Shown here: positions 8,056-17,737 of the stretch, one piece after another
How the letters are laid out: every line of letters begins with the position of its first letter
Numbering within the stretch: position 1 is the first letter of the stretch
From: Bacteroidetes bacterium ADurb.Bin217
GTDB lineage: Bacteria; Bacteroidota; Bacteroidia; Bacteroidales; UBA1715
Reading direction: 5' to 3'
Assembly (NCBI GenBank): GCA_002069975.1
Contig: MWCJ01000014.1
Span: forward strand, 1-53,544
DNA: 53,544 bases
Program-made: the position numbers and the translations under genes
Notes under the pieces: generated by a model
Told to the model about the DNA's origin: nothing
Databases searched by the model: none
The model's input: the letters and a program-made list of their open reading frames with translations, nothing else

Positions 8056-10566
8056 ATGGATAAAGAGTTTTCAGAGCACATGAAAGAAGTATTATCGTAT
8101 AGTCGTGAAGAAGCTATACGGTTAGGAAACAGCATGATAGATACTGATCATTTGTTTTTAGGTTTACTACGCGAAGGCACATCGCAAGCTTTACGTATAC
8201 TTGAGATGTTGCATTGCAATATTGAGTATTCGAAACAACAGATAGATTCAACGCTACGTGAACCTATGCCTTTGACTGATAAAGACATTGAAAGTTTACC
8301 GTTGAAACGTGGTGCTGATAAGGTATTGAAAATATCATTATTGGAATCTAAAATTCTTCAACACACTCATGTTGAACCCGAACATTTATTATTAGCAATT
8401 TTAAAAGAAAACAATTCTATGTCATCACAAATTCTTACTAATCAAGATATTACCTACGAAAAAGTAAAGCAACACATTCAAATAACCAAACCCGAAAATA
8501 AATCACAAAATCCTTTTGGTGATGATGATGAAGATACATCAAAAGCTCCCAAACAAACCAACACTCCAAAGACTGAGAAACCCTCGGAAACTCCGGTGTT
8601 AGATAATTTTGGTGTAGATTTAACAAAAGCTGCCGAGGAAGGTAGATTAGATTTGGTTGTAGGTCGAGAAAAAGAAATAGAACGTATTGCACAAATTTTG
8701 AGTCGTCGAAAAAAAAACAACCCCATACTTATTGGTGAACCAGGTGTGGGTAAGTCTGCTATAGCTGAAGGTTTAGCGTTACGAATAGTTCAAAAACAAG
8801 TGTCAAGAATTTTGTTTAATAAGAGAGTTTTAACGTTAGACTTGGCATCGATAGTAGCAGGAACAAAATATCGTGGACAATTTGAAGAGCGAATGAAGGC
8901 AATGCTCAATGAATTGGCACGATCTAAAGATATTATATTATTTATTGATGAAATTCATACGATTGTTGGTGCCGGTGGAGCTTCGGGGTCGCTCGATGCT
9001 GCAAACATGTTAAAGCCGGCGTTGGCTCGCGGCGAAATTCAATGTATTGGTGCTACTACTCTCGACGAATATCGTCAACATATAGAAAAAGATGGTGCGT
9101 TAGAACGTCGTTTTCAAAAAGTAATGGTAGAACCGGCAACAGTTGATGAAGCTATAAATATTTTAAATAATATTAAAAAACATTATGAAAAACATCATGG
9201 CGTATATTATACCGATGAAGCTATAAAGGCATGTGTGTATTTAACACATCGATATATATCTGACCGTCATTTGCCCGATAAAGCAATAGATGCTTTAGAT
9301 GAAGCAGGTTCGCGAGTACATATTCAAAATATTCAGGTTCCAACAGCGATAGTGCAATTAGAAAAAGATATAGAAGAATTAAAGCAAAAGAAAATTGATG
9401 CTGTTCGAAGTCAAGATTTTGAATTGGCTGCCAGTTATAGAGATAACGAAAAGATGTTGCTCAAACAAATAGAAGACGAAAACAAAAAGTGGCAAGATAT
9501 GTTGCTTGAGCAAAAAGAACCGGTAACCGAAGAAAATGTTGCTGAAGTTGTTGCAATGATGTCGGGTGTGCCTGTTAAACGAATAGCACAAGAAGAAGGT
9601 AGTAGATTATTGAAAATGTATGATGAACTTAAAGGAAGCGTAATTGGTCAAGATGAAGCGATTAAGCGAATTGTAAAAGCGATTCAACGAAATAGAGCCG
9701 GTTTAAAAGATCCTCGTAAACCGATAGGTTCATTTATATTCTTAGGTCCTACCGGTGTTGGTAAAACACAATTAGCAAAAGTTTTGGCTGAATATTTATT
9801 TGATTCTAAAGATACGCTTATACGTGTAGATATGAGTGAGTATATGGAAAAATTTTCTGTATCGCGTTTGGTTGGAGCTCCTCCTGGATATGTAGGTTAC
9901 GAAGAAGGAGGACAATTAACTGAAAAAGTTCGTAGAAAGCCATATTCTGTAGTATTGCTCGATGAAATAGAAAAAGCTCACCCTGATGTGTTTCATATTT
10001 TATTACAAGTTCTTGATGAAGGGCATTTAACCGATAGTTTTGGTAGAAAAGTAGATTTTAAGAATACTATTATAATAATGACATCGAATATAGGTACTCG
10101 CGAAATTACTGAATTTGGAAATAGTATAGGATTTAGTCCAAAATCTAAAGAAGAACAAGTGCAAGAATATGCTAAATCGGTTGTTGAAAAAGCTCTTAAA
10201 AAGGCATTTACGCCGGAATTTTTGAATAGAATAGATGATTTAATTCAATTTAACACATTGAGTAAAGAAGATATTTATAAAATTATTGAAATAGAATTAC
10301 AAGATGTGTTGAATCGTGTGAAACATTTAAAATTTAATTTACAGTTAACTCAAGCTTTAAAAGATTTTATTGTTGAAAAAGGATTTGATCAACGGTTTGG
10401 TGCACGTCCTCTTAAACGTGCTATTCAAAAGTATATAGAAGATCCAATGGCGGAATTTATGCTTGGAAATAAAATTGAAGAAGGTGCATATATTCAAATA
10501 GATTATAAACAAGATAGTGTTGATATATCAATTTTGCCAAATGCTATTGTCGAAAATATAAACTAA
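8056..10566 (+). CDS. clpC: ClpC-type AAA+ protease ATPase subunit
   Basis: The 836-residue chaperone unfolds proteins and feeds them to ClpP. Two Clp N repeats (1-150) precede a linker rich in charged and Thr/Pro residues. AAA1 follows (Walker A GEPGVGKS at about 226), then a UVR-like coiled region (QDFELAASYRDNEKMLLKQI, about 450-475), AAA2 (GPTGVGKT at about 563) and the C-terminal D2 domain. The UVR motif plus an IGF tripeptide near residue 690, the type of loop that docks on ClpP, argue for ClpC and against the disaggregase ClpB. An in-frame GTG at 8017 extends the frame, but ATG at 8056 gives the family N-terminus. It is divergent from gyrA across 250 bases and is followed after 6 bases by the GH13 gene. 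Confidence 0.92.
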   Translation: MDKEFSEHMKEVLSYSREEAIRLGNSMIDTDHLFLGLLREGTSQALRILEMLHCNIEYSKQQIDSTLREPMPLTDKDIESLPLKRGADKVLKISLLESKILQHTHVEPEHLLLAILKENNSMSSQILTNQDITYEKVKQHIQITKPENKSQNPFGDDDEDTSKAPKQTNTPKTEKPSETPVLDNFGVDLTKAAEEGRLDLVVGREKEIERIAQILSRRKKNNPILIGEPGVGKSAIAEGLALRIVQKQVSRILFNKRVLTLDLASIVAGTKYRGQFEERMKAMLNELARSKDIILFIDEIHTIVGAGGASGSLDAANMLKPALARGEIQCIGATTLDEYRQHIEKDGALERRFQKVMVEPATVDEAINILNNIKKHYEKHHGVYYTDEAIKACVYLTHRYISDRHLPDKAIDALDEAGSRVHIQNIQVPTAIVQLEKDIEELKQKKIDAVRSQDFELAASYRDNEKMLLKQIEDENKKWQDMLLEQKEPVTEENVAEVVAMMSGVPVKRIAQEEGSRLLKMYDELKGSVIGQDEAIKRIVKAIQRNRAGLKDPRKPIGSFIFLGPTGVGKTQLAKVLAEYLFDSKDTLIRVDMSEYMEKFSVSRLVGAPPGYVGYEEGGQLTEKVRRKPYSVVLLDEIEKAHPDVFHILLQVLDEGHLTDSFGRKVDFKNTIIIMTSNIGTREITEFGNSIGFSPKSKEEQVQEYAKSVVEKALKKAFTPEFLNRIDDLIQFNTLSKEDIYKIIEIELQDVLNRVKHLKFNLQLTQALKDFIVEKGFDQRFGARPLKRAIQKYIEDPMAEFMLGNKIEEGAYIQIDYKQDSVDISILPNAIVENIN

Positions 10567-10572
10567 TTCTGC

Positions 10573-12909
10573 ATGGCTATTGATTCTCAATGTAATATTT
10601 TATTTTCACCGGTTACACTTACGTTACACGAAACAGAAATTGTTTTAAGTGATTATATTGTTGACGTTTCACAAATTATCGATATATCAGCGCATTCTGC
10701 TATAGAAATTTGGCATAATGTAAAAAAACATGTTGTTTCGCTCGAAATTATTGACAATCAAGCATTACCGCTGGTTTCTATTTTAACTATAACGTGTAAG
10801 AATAATTTGCAGTATGATATAGTGTTATTAAAGTCAAAAAAAATAGTTCATACTATACGATTTACTGGTTATGCTCGAAATGTACAGATAGCCGGTGATT
10901 TTAATAGTTGGAATCCCCAAGGCTTTGATTTTATATATAAAGAAGGTGCATGGAATTTTGAATTAGAGATTGAACCTGGAAATTACGCATATCAGCTTAT
11001 TGTAGATGGTGTATGGGCTAACGACCCTAGCAATAGCGAAGTTCTTGAAAATGGTTACGGAGGTTATAATTCATTGCTCAGAGTTCCTTTTTCTAAAGGC
11101 AACGATATTTTTATAGACACTCAAAAAGTATTGACAGATAATATTGTAATACATGTAGATGGGGCTTTGTCGGATTATCTAGTTTTATGGCAAAATACGG
11201 TAATAAATGAACAGTTTACTTTTCAACATTTAGAAAAATTGCTGATAACAATTCCTCAGTATGCTAAAGATATTGCACGTTCATATTTGCGGGTGTATTG
11301 TTTTAATCATAATTCGGTTTCGAATGATATTTGTATTCCTTTACAATACGGACAAGTAGTGTCTTCCTATAAAGAATTGAATAGAAACGATAAAGAAGCT
11401 CAAGTTATATATTTTGTTCTTGTTGACCGTTTTTACAACGGTAACACAAAAAATAATAAGCCAATAAAAGATCCTGCAATACATCCTAAACAAAATTTTC
11501 ATGGAGGTGATATTTGCGGTATAACAAAAAAAATAAAAGAAGGATACTTTACAAAATTAGGGGTAAATACAATTTGGGTATCGCCTCTTGTGAAAAATCC
11601 TGATAAAGCATGTGAAAAACATGGTGTTAAATCAGCAGGGTATCATGGATATTGGCCGGTAGATTCAGGAGCTGTAGATTCTCGATTTGGAACAAGCGAA
11701 GATTTGAAAGAATTAGTGAACACCGCGCATTCGCATAATATAAATATTATATTAGACTATGTTGCAAACCATGTACATCAAGACAATCCAATTATTATAC
11801 AACATCCAGATTGGTGTACTCCGCTCCTATTACCCGATGGTTCTAAAAATATTGGAAGATGGGAGGATCAACGATTTACAACATGGTTCGAAGAGTTTTT
11901 ACCCACGTTAGATTACGACAAACCTGAGGTAGTAGAAACAATGACAGATATTGCTGTAACATGGATGAAAAAGTATAATTTAGATGGATTTAGGCACGAT
12001 GCAACAAAGCATATTTCAACAGTTTTTTGGCGAACGTTAACAAAAAAACTAAAACAAGAAATTGTAATTCCGCAGAGCAAACGATTGTATCAAATAGGCG
12101 AAACATTTGGTGGTAGAGAAATGTTGCAAACCTATATAAATTCAGGCATACACGATGGTCAATTTTCGTTTAATTTGTATTACGAAACGCGTTCAGCTTT
12201 TTTGTATCAAGATGTTCATTTCGAAAAACTTGCAACGTGTTTAACGCAAGAGTTATTATGTTTTGGTAATCATCATATGTTAGGTAATATTTCAGGTAAT
12301 CATGATATGCCTCGATTTATTTCGTATGCAGGTGAAGATTTATGGATGAATCAAAATGCCGAACATGAAGGTTGGCAAAGACATATTGTTGTAAAAAATC
12401 CTGTTGGATATAAAAAATTGCTGATGCTTCATGCTTTTAATTGTTCAATTCCCGGTATACCTGTAATATATTATGGTGATGAACTTGGAATGCCCGGTGG
12501 TGGTGACCCCGATAATAGAAGACCTATGAAGTTTTTTGGATTAACCGAACACGAACAAAAAACATTGTGTACTACTCAATTGTTGGTAAATTTACGAACG
12601 CATAATCTTTCGTTGTTATACGGAACATTCCGATTTATAAGAGTAGATAAACACGTTATGATATATAAACGTAAATATTTTGAGGAATTTGTGTATGTAA
12701 TATTTAATAAATCAAATACAAAGCAAGCAATTTGGTTTGATGATTTTGAATGTTCTGTTTCGGCATTATATTCTCTTATGGGAAATACTAGTGTTATTAA
12801 AAAAACGAATATAAGTATAGAACTCGAATCACTCTCGTTTGATATATTATGTTCTCATGACACTCTTAAAGAAGTTATAAAACCATCATCAGATTATTAT
12901 ATTGCATAA
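10573..12909 (+). CDS. GH13 alpha-amylase family glycosidase with an internal glycogen-binding domain
   Basis: The 778-residue enzyme lacks a signal peptide and should act on cytoplasmic alpha-glucan. An N-terminal beta domain (1-90) precedes a CBM48/AMPK-type glycogen-binding domain (about 93-175; VQIAGDFNSWNPQGF). The catalytic barrel follows with all four GH13 regions: DYVANHVH, GFRHDATKH (nucleophile Asp476), GETFGG (acid/base Glu510) and GNHDMPR (Asp578). A C-terminal beta domain closes it. It probably degrades or remodels glycogen or maltodextrin; I cannot place the subfamily or say whether it hydrolyses or transfers. It starts 6 bases after clpC and is very likely on the same transcript. 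Confidence 0.88.
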   Translation: MAIDSQCNILFSPVTLTLHETEIVLSDYIVDVSQIIDISAHSAIEIWHNVKKHVVSLEIIDNQALPLVSILTITCKNNLQYDIVLLKSKKIVHTIRFTGYARNVQIAGDFNSWNPQGFDFIYKEGAWNFELEIEPGNYAYQLIVDGVWANDPSNSEVLENGYGGYNSLLRVPFSKGNDIFIDTQKVLTDNIVIHVDGALSDYLVLWQNTVINEQFTFQHLEKLLITIPQYAKDIARSYLRVYCFNHNSVSNDICIPLQYGQVVSSYKELNRNDKEAQVIYFVLVDRFYNGNTKNNKPIKDPAIHPKQNFHGGDICGITKKIKEGYFTKLGVNTIWVSPLVKNPDKACEKHGVKSAGYHGYWPVDSGAVDSRFGTSEDLKELVNTAHSHNINIILDYVANHVHQDNPIIIQHPDWCTPLLLPDGSKNIGRWEDQRFTTWFEEFLPTLDYDKPEVVETMTDIAVTWMKKYNLDGFRHDATKHISTVFWRTLTKKLKQEIVIPQSKRLYQIGETFGGREMLQTYINSGIHDGQFSFNLYYETRSAFLYQDVHFEKLATCLTQELLCFGNHHMLGNISGNHDMPRFISYAGEDLWMNQNAEHEGWQRHIVVKNPVGYKKLLMLHAFNCSIPGIPVIYYGDELGMPGGGDPDNRRPMKFFGLTEHEQKTLCTTQLLVNLRTHNLSLLYGTFRFIRVDKHVMIYKRKYFEEFVYVIFNKSNTKQAIWFDDFECSVSALYSLMGNTSVIKKTNISIELESLSFDILCSHDTLKEVIKPSSDYYIA

Positions 12910-12916
12910 TTATTAC

Positions 12917-13705
12917 ATGGTAATGAAAAGTTTTTTTGTTATTTGTTTGGTGTGTGTAAGTTTTTCTCTGAGCAGTCAAACTTCATCTAAGCAAGGACTG
13001 TATTGGGGAGTTCGAATAGGTGGATATTTTGCACATGCTAAAGAAGCCGATTTTTACAATGGATTACATTCCGAACAAAGTACATTATCCAGTTTACTCG
13101 AACAAGAGTATTATTACGATGCTATTGCCGAATATTTTAACGATGATTTTAGTTTATATAATCAAACTCCAATAATGAAATATAATCCGACCGTTTCCGT
13201 AGGTGGTTTATTACATTATTATATTTCATCTCCCACAGCGGTATATGTTCATGCGTCGTTAGTACAATTACAAAGTAAAGGTGTATTTCAAATACAATTA
13301 GCAAGTCCATTACAAGGTACGCAATTTGGCGATAATGTGCAACAAGGAAGTATACATGGAAAAGAACAAAGGTTTATGTTTGATTTTGGTTTACAACATA
13401 GTTTTATTGGATCTCGTTCCTATACCCCCTATTTGTATGGTGGAGTTTCTATTCTATCAATGCAAGTTGTAGATCACACTTTTTCTATTGCCAATGTAGA
13501 AGGTTCGTTTTCTTATTATAACGAACAGTCCGGCAATTCATATTTTTCATCGTTTGCATATGGGCCACAATTAGGATGTGGAATGCACTTTCCGGTGCAA
13601 AAACGAACAGTTTTTATAGGAGCAGAATTCGATTATGTTGCATTTCAACATATGCAAAAAGACTTTTCGTTGCAAACCAAAATAATGTGTAAAGTTGAAA
13701 TGTAA
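12917..13705 (+). CDS. Outer-membrane beta-barrel-like exported protein
   Basis: The protein of about 262 residues begins with a signal peptide (VMKSFFVICLVCVSFSLSSQ). The mature part has Gly- and aromatic-rich alternating strands (GLYWGVRIGGYFAHA, YLYGGVSILSMQVV, FAYGPQLGCGMHFPV), as in small outer-membrane barrels of the porin-like or OmpA-barrel type. No lipobox and no OmpA C-terminal domain were seen. Two ATGs three codons apart (12917 and 12923) are possible starts; the TTG at 12902 overlaps the previous gene. It follows the GH13 gene by 7 bases. The function is unknown. Confidence 0.6.
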   Translation: MVMKSFFVICLVCVSFSLSSQTSSKQGLYWGVRIGGYFAHAKEADFYNGLHSEQSTLSSLLEQEYYYDAIAEYFNDDFSLYNQTPIMKYNPTVSVGGLLHYYISSPTAVYVHASLVQLQSKGVFQIQLASPLQGTQFGDNVQQGSIHGKEQRFMFDFGLQHSFIGSRSYTPYLYGGVSILSMQVVDHTFSIANVEGSFSYYNEQSGNSYFSSFAYGPQLGCGMHFPVQKRTVFIGAEFDYVAFQHMQKDFSLQTKIMCKVEM

Positions 13706-13767
13706 TTAACAGGTTACAAACAAATCCTTGTTTGTATCTTTCTGTTAAAATAATGCTATCAATTTTG

Positions 13768-13775
13768 TATGTTTG
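13768..13775 (+). promoter_or_regulatory. Possible -7 box upstream of dnaB
   Basis: TATGTTTG matches the Bacteroides TAnnTTTG element 16 bases before the dnaB ATG. No TTG at about 19-21 bases upstream supports it, so this is only a candidate. Confidence 0.3.
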
Positions 13776-13791
13776 TAAAAACAAAATTTCG

Positions 13792-15321
13792 ATGGCAAAA
13801 GATACATATAAAAAATTTCCTGCACCTAAATTAGAATTAGATTATTCGGGTAAAACGCCCCCATTTTCCGAAGAATTGGAAGAAACCGTATTGGGACAAT
13901 TAATGCTCGAAGACGATGCTATTTCAAAAGTATTAGACGACGTATCTTCTGATACATTTTACAACAAAAAACATCAAATAATTTTTGCGGCAATTGCAAA
14001 AATAAATGCCAGATTAGAACCGGTAAATATACAAACAGTAATAGAAGAACTGAGACGCCAAGAACAACTTGACATTGTTGGAGGTGCTTATACCATAGCA
14101 CAACTATCGCAAAAAGTTTCATCTGCGGCACATATAGAACATCATGCTAAACTTTTAGCCCAAAAATTTATACAACGAGAATTAATCCGAGTTTCGGCGC
14201 AAATACAAGAAAAAGCATTTGATCCTGCTATTGATGTTGACGAATTAGTTGATTTTTCGGAATCTGAGGTATTTAAAGTTGCCGAAGGTAACATAAAAAA
14301 AGCAGCAGCCCCAATTTCTATGGTACTTGACAGGGCATTAGAAACAATAAAAAATGCACAAAACAATCAAAATAAATATAGTGGAAAACCTTCGGGATTT
14401 ACTGCTCTCGACGGCCTTACTTCTGGTTGGCAAAAAGGAAACATGATTGTTATAGCAGCTCGTCCTGCTATGGGAAAAACAGCATTTGTGCTTTCTATGC
14501 TACGTAATATGGCTATAGATTTTAATTTACCGGTAGCCATGTTTTCGCTTGAGATGAGCAACGAACAATTGGTAAACAGGATGATTGTAAGCGAAGCAGA
14601 ATTGGATCATTATAAAATTAAAAACGGTCAATTAACAGAAAATGATTGGAAGAATATTTACGATAAAACCAAACGTTTAGCAACAGCACCAATATTTTTA
14701 GACGATACCCCTGCTCTATCTATCATGGAATTTAGAGCAAAATGCCGAAGATTGCGTGAAAAACATAAAATTGAATGTGTATTTTTAGATTATTTGCAAC
14801 TTATGACTACCAGCAATCCTGCAAGTAGAGAGCAAGAAGTAAGTATGATATCGCGTCAGATAAAAGCCGTAGCTATGGAATTAGAAATACCGATTATAGC
14901 TTTATCGCAGCTTAATCGATCGGTAGAAATGCGTGGAGGAAATAAACGTCCACAATTAAGTGACCTTCGAGAATCGGGTGCTATTGAGCAAGATGCCGAT
15001 TTAGTTTTGTTTATACACCGTCCGGAATACTATAAAATAGAAGTTACCGAAGATGGTGAACCCACCAAAGGTTTAGCAGAGATTATAATTGCAAAAAACC
15101 GACATGGTGCCGTAGACGATGTGCGTCTTGAATTTATTCCTGAACTCACCAAATTTACCGACAGGAATTATATTCCACCGCTTAATGAGAATTTATTGCC
15201 GGAGGGAACAAATATGGATAATTTTTTCGAAACACAAACGTTTGGTTCCAAAATGAATCAAAGTAGTACATTAGAAACACCAAAATTTGATACTACTATA
15301 GAAACAGATATTCCTTATTAG
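13792..15321 (+). CDS. dnaB: Replicative DNA helicase DnaB
   Basis: The 509-residue hexameric helicase unwinds DNA ahead of the replisome. The N-terminal DnaB domain (PPFSEELEETVLGQLMLEDDA) spans about 15-130. The RecA-like ATPase follows, with Walker A ARPAMGKTAF near 222-231, Walker B VFLDYLQLM and the arginine-finger region EQDADLVLFIHRPEYY. The C-terminal tail of about 50 residues is rich in Asn, Thr and Ser and looks disordered. The frame extends to 13732, but ATG at 13792 gives the normal N-terminus (MAKDTYKKFPAPKLE). No intein is present in the Walker A loop. Confidence 0.95.
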   Translation: MAKDTYKKFPAPKLELDYSGKTPPFSEELEETVLGQLMLEDDAISKVLDDVSSDTFYNKKHQIIFAAIAKINARLEPVNIQTVIEELRRQEQLDIVGGAYTIAQLSQKVSSAAHIEHHAKLLAQKFIQRELIRVSAQIQEKAFDPAIDVDELVDFSESEVFKVAEGNIKKAAAPISMVLDRALETIKNAQNNQNKYSGKPSGFTALDGLTSGWQKGNMIVIAARPAMGKTAFVLSMLRNMAIDFNLPVAMFSLEMSNEQLVNRMIVSEAELDHYKIKNGQLTENDWKNIYDKTKRLATAPIFLDDTPALSIMEFRAKCRRLREKHKIECVFLDYLQLMTTSNPASREQEVSMISRQIKAVAMELEIPIIALSQLNRSVEMRGGNKRPQLSDLRESGAIEQDADLVLFIHRPEYYKIEVTEDGEPTKGLAEIIIAKNRHGAVDDVRLEFIPELTKFTDRNYIPPLNENLLPEGTNMDNFFETQTFGSKMNQSSTLETPKFDTTIETDIPY

Positions 15322-15328
15322 TGAAAGT

Positions 15329-16588
15329 ATGAAACGTATTTTTTTGATTTGTTTTATCTGTATAGTTGGTTTGCAATCTGCAGGTGCATTTGGTTTGTTT
15401 ATTCCCATGGATAATACTCAAAAAAATCATTTAAAAGCTTATGGACTTACGTATTGGGTGCTACAGCATGACATGGAAGTGCAATGGTTATTAAATTATC
15501 GCGGAGGAAGTTTTCTTATAGAATTTAATCAAAGTATTAAACAAGAATGTGAAATTCGAGGAATTTCGTATGAAATTATACCCGATGTAAAAGTACAAGC
15601 AATTATTTCGGAAGTAAGTGCCCCAGATGTGAATATGGATGTAGTAAAATTAGAAAAAGCCCCTAAAATTGCAGTATATTCACCCAAAGATAAATTACCT
15701 TGGGATGATGCAGTAACGTTAGCATTAACATATGCCGAAATTCCATATGATGTTATTTATGATGGCGAAATTATACAAGGTGAATTATCAAAATACGATT
15801 GGCTTCACTTGCATCATGAAGATTTTACGGGTCAATATGGTAAATTTTATGCCGCCTATCGCAATGCTCCATGGTATATAGAACAAGTTAAAAATGCCGA
15901 AGCTCAAGCTAAACAATATGGTTTTAATAAAGTTTCGGAACTAAAATTATATGTTGCAAAAACAATAAAAGCATATATTGCAAATGGTGGTTTTCTATTT
16001 GCCATGTGTTCTGGAACCGATTCGTTTGATATAGCTTTGGCTGCTGAAAATACAGATATTTGTGAAAGTATGTTCGATGGAGACCCTGCTGAACCTGATG
16101 CTCAATCGAAACTAAATTATGATAATTGTATTGCGTTTAGAAATTTTACATTAGTTACAAACCCCTATGAATATGAGTTTTCTAATATAGATGCTACAAA
16201 TAACAGGCGAATACAAGATAATGAAGATTATTTTACGCTCTTTGAATTTTCTGCAAAATGGGATCCTGTTCCAGCAATGCTTTGTCAAAATCATACAAAT
16301 ATAGTTCGTGGTTTTATGGGACAAACTACATCATTTAATAAAGATGTAATAAAACCATCAACGGTGATAATGGGAGAACTTCAATCGGCCAATGAAGCTC
16401 GCTATATCCATGGAACTCATGGTAAGGGGACTTGGACTTTTTATGCTGGTCACGACCCCGAAGATTATAGACATTATGTTGGCGATCAACATACTAATTT
16501 AGATAATCATAAAAATTCTGCAGGATATCGTTTAATTTTAAATAATGTATTATTCCCTGCAGCTAAGAAAAAGAAACAAAAGACCTAA
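15329..16588 (+). CDS. Exported amidotransferase-like protein (often labelled asparagine synthetase B)
   Basis: The 419-residue protein has a signal peptide (KRIFLICFICIVGLQSAGAFG). As I recall, closely similar Bacteroidota proteins (LFIPMDNTQKNHLKAYGLTYW, WLLNYRGGSFL, WLHLHHEDFTGQYGKFY) are commonly annotated as asparagine synthetase B. The sequence does not support that function: there is no N-terminal catalytic Cys2 and no SGGxDS pyrophosphatase loop. GGFLFAMCSGTDSFDIAL at about 219-236 instead resembles the nucleophile elbow of class I glutamine amidotransferase-like or ThuA-like domains. The C-terminus is basic (KKKKQKT). It begins 7 bases after dnaB. The export signal places it outside the cytoplasm; the substrate is unknown. 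Confidence 0.7.
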   Translation: MKRIFLICFICIVGLQSAGAFGLFIPMDNTQKNHLKAYGLTYWVLQHDMEVQWLLNYRGGSFLIEFNQSIKQECEIRGISYEIIPDVKVQAIISEVSAPDVNMDVVKLEKAPKIAVYSPKDKLPWDDAVTLALTYAEIPYDVIYDGEIIQGELSKYDWLHLHHEDFTGQYGKFYAAYRNAPWYIEQVKNAEAQAKQYGFNKVSELKLYVAKTIKAYIANGGFLFAMCSGTDSFDIALAAENTDICESMFDGDPAEPDAQSKLNYDNCIAFRNFTLVTNPYEYEFSNIDATNNRRIQDNEDYFTLFEFSAKWDPVPAMLCQNHTNIVRGFMGQTTSFNKDVIKPSTVIMGELQSANEARYIHGTHGKGTWTFYAGHDPEDYRHYVGDQHTNLDNHKNSAGYRLILNNVLFPAAKKKKQKT

Positions 16589-16610
16589 ACAATACATTAT
16601 TCTATGTAAA

Positions 16611-17030
16611 TTATTCAGGAATATATTCAGTAAATGTTTTATCTGAATAAAAAGTAACAATTCGTTCAATAGTCTTTTTTGAACTCACACGCTGTGCTTG
16701 ATTAGATGAATATACAGCTGGTGGCGAATCAAACAAACTAGCTTGCTCAAGATTTTCACTAGATTTAACAACATTCAATCGTAATTGAGCTTTATTTTCT
16801 GATGCTTGTACTTCATTTGTTGATGTTTTACCAGATATTAACCATAAAATATCAATATCTGGATACACATGAATACATTTCTGTAAAAAATCAATACTTG
16901 GTTTGTTTCTACCTGCCAGTAAATGCGACATGCTTGAGCGTTGTATACCAATAGCATCAGCAAACTGAGCTGCACTTATCCCTTTTTGTTGCAATATATT
17001 GTATATGCGTGTGTGTATATCTTCATTCAT
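16611..17030 (-). CDS. XRE-family HTH transcriptional regulator
   Basis: The 139-residue protein has a helix-turn-helix of the Cro/CI type at residues about 8-62 (KGISAAQFADAIGIQRSSMSHLLAGRNKPSIDFLQKCI). A less ordered C-terminal half of about 75 residues shows no recognised domain. ILWLISGKTS after the HTH is a common ending of phage-repressor-like HTH domains. It converges with the amidotransferase-like gene. Upstream of its start are three spaced palindromes that may be its own operators, so negative autoregulation is plausible. No phage genes are nearby. Target genes are not evident from position, because a 0.9 kb gene-free spacer follows. Confidence 0.82.
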   Translation of the reverse strand: MNEDIHTRIYNILQQKGISAAQFADAIGIQRSSMSHLLAGRNKPSIDFLQKCIHVYPDIDILWLISGKTSTNEVQASENKAQLRLNVVKSSENLEQASLFDSPPAVYSSNQAQRVSSKKTIERIVTFYSDKTFTEYIPE

Positions 17031-17044
17031 AAGTAAAATATTTG

Positions 17045-17105
17045 TTTACAAATGTAATACATAATATGTTTACTTTTGTAATATTGTGTAATTTACATTT
17101 GTAAA
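17045..17105. promoter_or_regulatory. Three operator-like palindromes upstream of the XRE gene
   Basis: Copies are at 17045-17058 (TTTACAAATGTAAT), 17069-17082 (TTTACTTTTGTAAT) and 17092-17105 (TTTACATTTGTAAA). The common form is TTTAC-N4-GTAAW. Starts are 24 and 23 bases apart, so the sites sit on one face of the helix. The nearest is 15 bases upstream of the XRE start codon. Each copy also contains a TAnnTTTG-like -7 element on one strand, so binding would mask a promoter. The spacing and symmetry are seen; the operator role is inferred. Confidence 0.55.
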
Positions 17106-17737
17106 TAGCAGTAAAATAAGTCTACTGAAAACAAAGCGAAACACATTGAATATAATCAAATATAGAATTATGTAAAAAAAAGAAATAGTTAATACATGCA
17201 TTCATTTTGCAAATATACTGTTTTTCAATACTATAATATAATCTACTTGAACTTACACATTAATAATAATTTTTTTTAAATATATGGTATTGTGAGTAAT
17301 ATAACTGTAAGAGTATTGTGTTCAAGCAAACAGCATGTGTTTCTCTAAAATAATAGTTAGGAATAATAAACTATACGAGTAACATTTCACTTAATATATG
17401 ATTAATAATGCTTTATTATGGCTATACAGAATAATCTTTACATTGTACGTGAAAATGCCTTATAATATGTTTAAACAGCGATCTATAAGTATCTTTGTTT
17501 ACAGAATAGTACAACAACACTAAATATAAAAACGATTACAATTAAATGAATAGCAATTATTTACGGATTTTTCTACAGATTATTTCAGTTGCAAAAGCCT
17601 GCTGTTATTAAATGATTGTATATAAATAAAGATAATCTTTTACTTTAAATAAATCTATTAAAACACTGATTTTATAGTATTTAACATTAAAAAATGTTAC
17701 TTTTTGAATATAAATATATGATAATTGGAGTTTTTAT

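Noticed and set aside
8056..10566. ClpB disaggregase
   Set aside because: The UVR-type middle region and the IGF loop fit ClpC; the long ClpB middle coiled coil is absent.
13792..15321. Intein in dnaB
   Set aside because: The Walker A and downstream motifs are contiguous and the length is normal.
15329..16588. Asparagine synthetase B function
   Set aside because: The protein is exported and lacks the N-terminal Cys and the SGGxDS loop of true AsnB.
16611..17030. Prophage or integrative element around the XRE regulator
   Set aside because: No integrase, structural gene, tRNA target or direct-repeat attachment sites were found on either side.
17336..17465. Two 15-codon frames (starting near 17336 and 17417) as leader or toxin peptides
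   Set aside because: Such short frames arise by chance, and no ribosome binding site, hydrophobic helix or paired antitoxin was seen.
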